DNA of 7,078 nucleotides, taken from positions 1-7,078 of the forward strand of contig JAPPFQ010000469.1 of the NCBI GenBank assembly GCA_028875135.1. The letters run 5' to 3'. Below, in pieces: positions 1 through 5,877 of the stretch (positions are counted from its first letter, which is position 1; every line of letters starts with the position of its first letter). The notes under the pieces are model-generated. The model was not told the origin of the DNA and did not search any database. It saw nothing but the letters and a program-made list of their open reading frames with translations. A program made the position numbers and the translations under genes. Source of the DNA: Acidobacteriota bacterium. Its GTDB lineage: Bacteria > Acidobacteriota > Terriglobia > Versatilivoradales > Versatilivoraceae.

Positions 1-326
1 GTACGGAGCGGGAAGGCACGCTCCTGGTTGCAAGGGCAGGCGGTCGCCTCGACAGTATCAATGCACGAGAGTTCGACGATGCCTTGAAATCCGCGATCAG
101 CGAAAGCGACCAGGTTTTGATTATGGATCTGGAGAAAGTCTCGTACGTCAGCAGCGCCGGCCTTCGGGTGATTCTGCTGACCGCCAAGACCCTCCAGCAA
201 AGGAGCGCCAAGCTGCTGATTTGCTCGCTCGCGGAGCCAATTCGCGAAGTTTTCGAAATCAGCGGCTTCGACAAGATCATCCCGATTCATGCAAATCTGG
301 TCGAGGCAAAAGCCTCTATCGGCTAG
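1..326 (+). CDS. STAS-domain anti-sigma factor antagonist (RsbV/SpoIIAA-like), 5' partial
   Basis: Small cytoplasmic STAS protein of the partner-switching type. When unphosphorylated such proteins bind an RsbW-like kinase and free that kinase's other partner; phosphorylation of a serine breaks the complex. The frame is open from base 3 and ends at TAG 324-326, giving 107 visible residues. It covers nearly a whole STAS domain (usually about 100-115 residues), so probably only a few N-terminal residues lie outside the window. The visible part opens with a strand ending in GGRLDS, which matches the family's xGRLD strand. The signature VSYVSSAGLRVIL follows, with the second serine of the SSAGL motif (codon 153-155) at the position phosphorylated in SpoIIAA/RsbV. 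The TTG at 84 would give a shorter protein but removes the conserved first strand, so it is not the start. The next genes encode a matching phosphatase and kinase, which supports the role. The partner identities are inferred. Confidence 0.9.
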   Translation, partial: TEREGTLLVARAGGRLDSINAREFDDALKSAISESDQVLIMDLEKVSYVSSAGLRVILLTAKTLQQRSAKLLICSLAEPIREVFEISGFDKIIPIHANLVEAKASIG

Positions 327-340
327 CGGCACTCAGGTTT

Positions 341-392
341 CCGGTGGACTGACGGGAGCGGTTTCCGTTTTCCCCTGCGTGAGTCCGACCGG
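341..392 (+). promoter_or_regulatory. Long imperfect hairpin in the STAS-to-phosphatase gap
   Basis: Bases 341-350 (CCGGTGGACT) pair with 382-392 (AGTCCGACCGG) through ten base pairs with one bulged G at 387. After a G/G mismatch (351/381), 352-354 (ACG) pair with 378-380 (CGT). The enclosed segment can form a further GGGA-GCGG/CCG-TCCC type stem around a TTT loop. A run of six T lies about 20 bases downstream (412-417), too far for a textbook intrinsic terminator. It could be a partial terminator or attenuator setting the ratio of the STAS protein to the downstream genes, an mRNA stability element, or an operator. The pairing was read by eye and no folding energy was calculated. Confidence 0.5.
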
Positions 393-503
393 TCCATGGC
401 GCGTGAGGCAGTTTTTTCTCCCAAGGGAGGGAGGCGGAATTTGCGAGCAAGAGGGAGTTCCTGACAGAGCGATGGGCTCTCCGGAAGCGGGGCAGACCGA
501 TAG

Positions 504-1676
504 ATGAGGACGAGTTGGAAGTACAAGATACTGGTTGTGGACGATGAGCCCGATCTCGAACGGCTCATGCTTCAACGAATGCGTCGGGACATTCGCGCCG
601 GCCTCTACAGGTTCGTCTTTGCGCACAATGGCGTGGAAGCCCTCGAACGGCTGAAGGAGCAGCCGGACATAGACCTGGTGCTCTCCGACATCAACATGCC
701 CAAGATGGACGGACTTACGCTGATCGAGCAGATCCCCAAGGTCCAACCCGATATCCGCTCCGTGATCATCTCGGCCTATGGCGACATGAAGAACATACGC
801 ACGGCCATGAACCGCGGCGCCTTCGATTTCGTCACCAAGCCGATCGACTTCGACGACCTGAAACTCACCATCTCGCGTACCCTGCAGCACCTGGTCGAAT
901 GGCGCGAAGCTCTCGAGTCGCGGGACAAGCTGGTGGCGCTGCAAAACGAGCTCGGCGTCGCCAGCAAGATACAGCAGTCCATCCTGCCTACCCGTTTCCC
1001 CGACAGACCCGGCTGCCGCATCTTCGCCAACATGAAGCCTGCCCGCAACGTGGGAGGGGACTTCTTCGATGTCATCCACCTCTCGGACGGCCGAATCGGT
1101 ATCGCCATCGCCGACGTATCGGACAAGGGGGTTCCGGCCGCGCTATTCATGATGTCCTGCCGCACGTTGATCAAGGGTGCGGCCATCGGCAAGACCGATC
1201 CCGGAGAAGTGCTGCATGAGGTGAACCAGTTGCTGCAGGAGGACAACGACGCCGCCATGTTCGTAACGGTTTTCTATGGCGTCTACGACCCCGACAGCCG
1301 GCGATTCCACTATGCCAACGGAGGGCACAATTCTCCTTTGGTCGTGCATGCGGACGGAAGTTCCGCCGAGTTGCCCTTGACCGGAGGCATTGCTCTGGGG
1401 TTGATGCCCGATCTCGACTACGACAACAACACCGTGACTCTCGATCCCGGGGACTTGATCGTTCTGTACACCGATGGCGTCACCGAAGCCTTCGACGAAC
1501 AGGGGAACCAGTTCGGCACCGAGCGCCTGCAAGAGGTCTTTGCAGGGGTCGAGCCGACAGATGTCCAGGCAGCCAACCGTTCCGTATTCGAAGCCGTAGA
1601 GAAATTCGCCGGCGACACCCCGCAGTCCGACGACATCACCTGCGTGACGCTCCTGCACGGTAGCGACGGCGGCTGA
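504..1676 (+). CDS. Response regulator with PP2C/SpoIIE serine phosphatase output (RsbU-like)
   Basis: Cytoplasmic phosphatase of 390 residues that would dephosphorylate the phosphoserine of a STAS partner under control of a two-component signal. Residues 7-125 are a CheY-like receiver: acidic pair D13-D14, phosphoacceptor D62 in the LSDINMP motif, S90 as the Thr/Ser switch residue, and K112 followed by P113. A linker at about 126-160 looks helical or coiled-coil and leads into the usual IQQSILP motif. Residues about 162-386 are the PP2C/SpoIIE domain, with metal-binding aspartates D186 and D189 (GGDFFD), D204 (ADVSDKG), D324 (YTDGVTEA) and D376-D377 (SDDIT), plus the NGGHNSP motif. All catalytic positions look intact. 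The ATG at 504 is fixed by an in-frame TAG directly before it (501-503). The ribosome site is poor (GCGGGG, 11 bases upstream). The layout resembles GigA, and HsbR without its kinase domain; here the kinase is the next gene. Confidence 0.95.
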   Translation: MRTSWKYKILVVDDEPDLERLMLQRMRRDIRAGLYRFVFAHNGVEALERLKEQPDIDLVLSDINMPKMDGLTLIEQIPKVQPDIRSVIISAYGDMKNIRTAMNRGAFDFVTKPIDFDDLKLTISRTLQHLVEWREALESRDKLVALQNELGVASKIQQSILPTRFPDRPGCRIFANMKPARNVGGDFFDVIHLSDGRIGIAIADVSDKGVPAALFMMSCRTLIKGAAIGKTDPGEVLHEVNQLLQEDNDAAMFVTVFYGVYDPDSRRFHYANGGHNSPLVVHADGSSAELPLTGGIALGLMPDLDYDNNTVTLDPGDLIVLYTDGVTEAFDEQGNQFGTERLQEVFAGVEPTDVQAANRSVFEAVEKFAGDTPQSDDITCVTLLHGSDGG

Positions 1677-1681
1677 TCCCG

Positions 1682-2095
1682 ATGCTCTCTTTGTGTCTCG
1701 AATCCCGGCTCGAGGAATTGCAACGACTCGAAGCAGCCGTTGAGGATCTCGGGGAGCGGGAGCAATGGCCCCCAAGCCTCCTCTACCAGGTCAAGCTCGT
1801 GCTGGAGGAGGTGATCGTCAATATCGTCAACTACGGCTACGAGGAGAGAGGGGGACACAAGATCGATGTCCAACTGATCTCCGAACCGGACGCCCTCACC
1901 ATCAAGATTGCCGACGACGGCCGCGCCTTCGATCCACTGAGCCAGGCTCCCACGCCCGATGTGGACGCCGATCTCGAAGACCGTCCCATTGGCGGGCTGG
2001 GCGTTTACCTGGTGCAAACCCTGATGGACGAAGCCCACTACCGTCGGGAACAGGACCGAAACCATCTGACTCTGATCAAGCGGAGGGACGGATGA
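1682..2095 (+). CDS. RsbW-like serine kinase/anti-sigma factor (GHKL HATPase)
   Basis: Cytoplasmic protein of 137 residues, close to the normal size of RsbW/SpoIIAB-type kinases, and a single HATPase_c_2 domain. The N box is visible as E43 and N47 within LEEVIVNIVNYGY, with N50 also conserved. The G1 box is D78-D79-G80 followed by RAFDP, and the G2 region is GGLGVYLV at 104-111. It lacks a histidine phosphoacceptor and a dimerisation domain, so it is not a two-component kinase. Family knowledge predicts ATP-dependent phosphorylation of the upstream STAS serine and sequestration of a second partner, classically a sigma factor. The start lies 5 bases after the phosphatase stop, and its TGA overlaps the ATG of the next gene (ATGA), so it sits in the middle of a translationally coupled set. 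What it holds and releases cannot be seen here. Confidence 0.9.
   Translation: MLSLCLESRLEELQRLEAAVEDLGEREQWPPSLLYQVKLVLEEVIVNIVNYGYEERGGHKIDVQLISEPDALTIKIADDGRAFDPLSQAPTPDVDADLEDRPIGGLGVYLVQTLMDEAHYRREQDRNHLTLIKRRDG
2082..2087 (+). promoter_or_regulatory. Strong Shine-Dalgarno for the binding-protein gene
   Basis: GGAGGG ends 4 bases before the ATG at 2092, inside the last codons of the kinase gene. It supports 2092 as the true start and rejects the much longer open frame that runs upstream through the kinase gene. It is the best ribosome site in the window, suggesting that the binding protein may be made at a higher level than its neighbours. Confidence 0.7.
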
Positions 2096-3279
2096 GTCCG
2101 GCGTGTCGGATGGCGGCAGCACTGCTGCTTGCCTCCGGCTCACTATTCTGCGGGCAAACCGAGGGCTTTGCGCAAGAGATTGGCGTCTCGGAGAATCGTA
2201 TCCTCTTCGGACAATCGGCCGCCTTTAGCGGACCCGCCCGAGAGCTGGGGCGGAACATGCGCCTCGGAATCGAAGCGGCCTTCAACGAAGCCAACGCGCG
2301 AGGCGGCGTTCACGAACGGCGGTTGGAGCTGTCGAGTCTCGACGATGCCTATGAGCCGGAAGCCGCCATCGCCAACACTCACAAACTGATCCACGAGGAC
2401 AAGGTCTTTGCGCTTATCGGAGCAGTAGGTACGCCGACCTCACGTGCTTCCACCCCCGTGGCCGCCGCTGCCGGAGTTCCCTACATCGCGCCCTTCACCG
2501 GCGCCGCCTTCCTGCGGGACGAAGAGTGGCGCAACGTCATCAACCTCCGGGCCTCCTACAGCCAGGAAATCGATACCATGGTCTCCCACCTGACCGACAG
2601 GCTGGGCATCGACCGCATCGGCGTCATGTACCAGGACGATTCGTTCGGCCGTGACACCTTCCGCAGCTTGAAACGCTCCCTGGGGCGACGGCAGCTCAAG
2701 CCGGTATCGGTGGGGGTGTATCAGCGCAACACCACCGCCGTGAAGACGCCTCTACTCGACCTGCGTGCCGGAAATCCCGGGGCGGTGATTCTCATCGGCG
2801 CCTACAAGCCGGTCTCCTCCCTGATCGACTGGGCGCGCCACACCCGAATGAATGCGGTATTCATGGCACTCTCCTTCGTGGGAAGCAACGCCCTGGCCGA
2901 AGCGCTGGGTCCCGCCGGCGTCGGGGTATTCGTTACCCAGGTGGTTCCCCCGCCAACCGACACCAGTTACCCCATCACAGCCAACTACAACCGAGCCCTG
3001 TGGGCCTTCGATTCGGACGCCACTCCCGGATTTGTCTCGTTCGAAGGCTACCTGGCCGGCCGCCTGGCCATCGCGGCCCTGGAACGCTGCGGGCGAGACC
3101 TGGATCGAACCCGATTTCTCGACAGTCTGCGTCTCTCCGACCCCATCGACCTGGACGGGTTCGAGCTCCGCTTCGGAGACACCGACAACCAGGGCTCCGA
3201 TGCCGTGTTCCTGACCAGGATCGGCCGCGACGGCTACTATCACCCAATCGAGACGCTCCGGGTCGGGGTTCGACCGTGA
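2092..3279 (+). CDS. Periplasmic ligand-binding protein, LivK/LivJ fold (Peripla_BP_6), probable sensor subunit
   Basis: Secreted protein of 395 residues predicted to bind a small solute in the periplasm. An N-terminal Sec signal is visible: R6, a hydrophobic stretch at 8-20, and likely cleavage after A27 (GFA/QE). C20 does not sit in a normal lipobox. The mature part begins with ILFGQSAAFSGPARELG, the typical first strand and loop of branched-chain amino acid type binding proteins. FALIGAVGTPTS follows at 106-117, then VPYIAPFTGA, and the second-lobe motif IGVMYQDDSFG at about 176-186. The start is set by a GGAGGG site and by the ATGA overlap with the kinase gene. No permease or ATPase genes of a Liv transporter are in the window. 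Instead the stop overlaps the GTG of a histidine kinase (GTGA), so a sensing rather than transport role is inferred, as for TorT with TorS. The ligand is unknown. Confidence 0.9.
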   Translation: MSPACRMAAALLLASGSLFCGQTEGFAQEIGVSENRILFGQSAAFSGPARELGRNMRLGIEAAFNEANARGGVHERRLELSSLDDAYEPEAAIANTHKLIHEDKVFALIGAVGTPTSRASTPVAAAAGVPYIAPFTGAAFLRDEEWRNVINLRASYSQEIDTMVSHLTDRLGIDRIGVMYQDDSFGRDTFRSLKRSLGRRQLKPVSVGVYQRNTTAVKTPLLDLRAGNPGAVILIGAYKPVSSLIDWARHTRMNAVFMALSFVGSNALAEALGPAGVGVFVTQVVPPPTDTSYPITANYNRALWAFDSDATPGFVSFEGYLAGRLAIAALERCGRDLDRTRFLDSLRLSDPIDLDGFELRFGDTDNQGSDAVFLTRIGRDGYYHPIETLRVGVRP

Positions 3280-5738
3280 TCGACCGGCTGCGAAGCCTTT
3301 TCAGGAACCGATTTCACTCCGGGGAATCAAAGCGCCCTGCCGGCCGCTCCAAGACCTCAATCGGCCAGTCCGTGGGATCCGCCGTTGCCGGCCTGTTGCA
3401 GCGACTGCTCGAGAGCCGATTCCTGACCGCCGTCTTGAGTCCATTGTCCCGCCTGTTCGGGACCGAGAGGATTCAACGCCATCGCGGTCTGGCCATGGAG
3501 CTGACGCAGCGGCTGCGTGAAGGCCGAATCGGGCTCGGAATACAGCTCTACATCGGGATCGGCGGAGCCGTCGTAATCACCCTGTCGGCAAGCCTGGTGG
3601 CCTGGTTTTCTTTCAATCAAGCGGGCGATGCCCAGAACCGGGTCAACGAGGACAGCATCCCGGAAATGACCGCCGCCTTCGGTGTGGCGCGCCAGGCCGG
3701 CACCCTGGTGGCGGCAGCCCCCCGCCTGGTCACCGCCGCAACTCCGGCCGACTTCACCGATGTCGCCGCCGCGGTTGCCAAGGAGCAAACGGACTTCGAG
3801 ACACGCCTTCAAGCCCTGACCCTCCGGGAGGGGGAAGAAGAAAAGGTCTCACGCATCCTCGCCCACGGGAGTGAAATCATCTCGAACATCGGGGCCATTC
3901 GAGATTCGGTATCCCAATCTTTCCTGTTGAGCGAGCGCAGCGAAGAACTGCTCACGAACCTGGAGACCCTGCAGGACGAACTGACGGGAATCCTGGTGCC
4001 GGCCATCGATGACCATCTCTTCTACGCCCTGACCGGCTACAGCAACCTTGGCCAACGGCCGGCCTCCCCGGCACGGCACTTCTCCAAAGCCGAATTCAAC
4101 CGCTACCGCCACATGATCGAGCTGCAGGCGCACGCGACCACCGCCACCCAGCTTCTCGGGGGCGTCACCAACCTGACGGAAATCCCGCTGATCGAGCCGG
4201 TTCGGGAGCGCTTCGAGTCCGCCCGCGACGGTATCGGGCGCAGCCTTGCGGCTCTGGGCAAAGCTCCGTTGCGGGACAGGATTTCCCCGGTCTTCGACCA
4301 ACTGCTGGATCTGGGGCTGGGAGAACAGAATGGATTCGATCTGCGCGCCCAGGAGCTCGGTCTCGCCAATCGACAGCGGGACCTGCTGGAGCGCAATCGC
4401 AGCCTCTCCATCGACCTCGTGGCCGAGGTCGAAGGAATGGTCGGATCGGCCAGTTCGCGGGCTCAGGATGCGACTCTCTCCTCCACCCAAGCCATCCTCA
4501 CCGGAAAGAGACTGCTCCTGGTCCTGAACCTGGTCAGCATCACCGGTGCCTTGCTGATCGGTTGGCTGTTTGTCGGAAAGATCCTGTTGCGCCGCCTCAA
4601 GACGCTTTCCGACCGCATGCGCGGCATGGCCGGAGGCGATCTGGAGGCCCGGGTGGAGATCAGCGGGCGCGACGAGGTGGCCGAGATGGCGGCGGCTCTG
4701 GAGGTGTTTCGACGTCACGCCCTGGAGGTTCAACGCCTGAACCTGGTCGAGAAGCTGGCCGAAGAGCTGAAGGGAAAGAACTCCCAGCTCGAGAAAGCCA
4801 TGGACGACCTGCGCAAGGCCCAGGATCAAATCGTCATGCGCGACAAGCTGGCGGAACTCGGCCAGCTCACCGCGGGCGTGGCCCACGAAATCAAGAATCC
4901 GCTCAACTTCGTCAAGAATTTCTCGGAAGTCTCCGAGGAACTGCTCGAGGAAATGGGGGAGATCCTCACCGACAACCAGGAAAAGCTGAGCCAGGACGAC
5001 CGGGAACTGCTCGAGGAGATTTCCGGAGACCTGACCGGCAATCTCAAGAGCATTCGCCAACACGGGGATCGCGCCAATCGGGTGATTCACGACATGCTGT
5101 CGATGGGACGAGGTTCGGGCGAGCGGCAACCGACCGACATCAACGGCCTGCTCGATCAGAGTGCCCGACTGGCCTACCACAGCGCCCGGGCCACCGACAA
5201 GTCGTTCAACCTGGACATCAAGCAGGATCTGGATCCGGAGCTGGGGTCCATTGACGTCGTCTCGCAAGAGATGGGACGCGTCTTTCTGAACCTGGTCAGC
5301 AACGCCTGCTATGCCGCCGATCAGAAGCGGCGTTCCCTGGAAACGGACGGTGGAGAACAGGCCGATGGGGAGGGCGAGTACAGTCCAACCCTGTGGCTCG
5401 GCACCAAGCGCCTGGAGGACCGGATTGAAATCCGCGTGCGGGACAACGGGAGTGGCATTCCCGCCGACGTCGTCGACAAGATCTTCAACCCCTTCTTCAC
5501 CACCAAGCCCACCAACGAGGGAACCGGGCTTGGGCTGGCCCTGTCCAATGACATCGTGCGAGAGCACGGAGGAGCCATCAAGGTGGAGACCGAACCCGGC
5601 AGCTTCACCGAAATGCTGGTGGAATTGCCGCTGGAAGCGCCCGCCATAATGGCTGAACAAAATGATGCGGACGAAGAGGACGATGAGCCGGTGCTTTCTG
5701 CCGGTGAATCGGACAGGCTCGAGTCCAGGGACTCTTGA
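3276..5738 (+). CDS. Membrane histidine kinase with TorS-like helical sensor region, HAMP, HisKA and HATPase domains
   Basis: Inner-membrane sensor kinase, 820 residues from the GTG at 3276. An unusual basic N-terminal extension of about 85 residues precedes the first membrane segment (about 86-111). A long, mostly helical periplasmic region (about 114-412) resembles the TorS-type sensor: an IPEM start, then repeated Ala/Leu-rich helices. The second membrane segment is about 413-434, followed by HAMP (about 435-487, DEV at 466-468) and a coiled coil. HisKA has phosphoacceptor H537 in HEIKNP. The HATPase domain has N676 (N box), D723-N-G (G1), FNPFFTTK (F box) and G749-TGLGL (G2), all intact. 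An acidic tail follows from about 790. There is no C-terminal receiver or HPt domain, unlike TorS itself. The start is chosen for the GTGA overlap. ATG at 3495 would remove most of the extension, and no strong ribosome site decides. The likely target is the receiver-phosphatase encoded upstream. Confidence 0.92.
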   Translation: MIDRLRSLFRNRFHSGESKRPAGRSKTSIGQSVGSAVAGLLQRLLESRFLTAVLSPLSRLFGTERIQRHRGLAMELTQRLREGRIGLGIQLYIGIGGAVVITLSASLVAWFSFNQAGDAQNRVNEDSIPEMTAAFGVARQAGTLVAAAPRLVTAATPADFTDVAAAVAKEQTDFETRLQALTLREGEEEKVSRILAHGSEIISNIGAIRDSVSQSFLLSERSEELLTNLETLQDELTGILVPAIDDHLFYALTGYSNLGQRPASPARHFSKAEFNRYRHMIELQAHATTATQLLGGVTNLTEIPLIEPVRERFESARDGIGRSLAALGKAPLRDRISPVFDQLLDLGLGEQNGFDLRAQELGLANRQRDLLERNRSLSIDLVAEVEGMVGSASSRAQDATLSSTQAILTGKRLLLVLNLVSITGALLIGWLFVGKILLRRLKTLSDRMRGMAGGDLEARVEISGRDEVAEMAAALEVFRRHALEVQRLNLVEKLAEELKGKNSQLEKAMDDLRKAQDQIVMRDKLAELGQLTAGVAHEIKNPLNFVKNFSEVSEELLEEMGEILTDNQEKLSQDDRELLEEISGDLTGNLKSIRQHGDRANRVIHDMLSMGRGSGERQPTDINGLLDQSARLAYHSARATDKSFNLDIKQDLDPELGSIDVVSQEMGRVFLNLVSNACYAADQKRRSLETDGGEQADGEGEYSPTLWLGTKRLEDRIEIRVRDNGSGIPADVVDKIFNPFFTTKPTNEGTGLGLALSNDIVREHGGAIKVETEPGSFTEMLVELPLEAPAIMAEQNDADEEDDEPVLSAGESDRLESRDS

Positions 5739-5877
5739 GCCGGCGGCAGTTGCCCTGGCCAGGACGGCATGGATCGACGGCCAGGCCCTCAGGTTATATC
5801 CAAACCGTCGTTCGCTTGACCTCCGCGGTGGGGACTCTCCGAGCCCCCATGCGAGAGTGACAGGAATCACCGAGTCA
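5739..5877. other. Intergenic region before the porin gene
   Basis: This 139-base gap holds the hairpin at 5829-5849, a perfect 10-base palindrome CCTGGCCAGG at 5754-5763 and short inverted repeats around it (GGC/GCC at 5745-5754; TGCC 5751-5754 with GGCA 5766-5769). A TTGACC at 5816-5821 looks like a -35 box but has no matching -10, and TATATC at 5795-5800 has no matching -35. No convincing promoter is identified. The only ribosome-site candidate for the porin is AGGA at 5862-5865, 12 bases before the ATG. Confidence 0.4.
5829..5849 (+). terminator. GC-rich hairpin between the kinase and porin genes
   Basis: TGGGGACTC (5829-5837) pairs with GAGCCCCCA (5841-5849) around a TCC loop: eight pairs with one A/C mismatch. 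No T run follows, so it is a weak candidate for an intrinsic terminator. It ends 28 bases before the ATG at 5878 and would lie in the leader of the porin mRNA if transcription runs through, so a leader control element is equally possible. Read by eye, not folded. Confidence 0.35.

Noticed and set aside
396..412. Sigma-54-like promoter (TGGCGCG followed by GGCAG)
   Set aside because: The GG and GC elements are two bases short of the required spacing and the -12 box lacks TTGC.
1765..2091. Upstream extension of the binding-protein frame through the kinase gene
   Set aside because: The extension reads Arg/Pro-rich nonsense over a real HATPase gene. The signal peptide and strong SD place the start at 2092.
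2137..2160. Lipoprotein attachment cysteine in the binding protein (C20)
   Set aside because: The residues before it (SLF) do not fit a lipobox. A Sec cleavage after A27 fits better.
3000..3275. Upstream extension of the histidine-kinase frame into the binding-protein gene
   Set aside because: It overlaps a conserved binding-protein C-terminus in another frame and reads as low-complexity Arg/Pro sequence. The GTGA overlap gives a natural start.
5795..5844. Sigma-70-like boxes before the porin gene (TATATC at 5795, TTGACC at 5816)
   Set aside because: They are in the wrong order, and neither has a partner at 16-18 bases.
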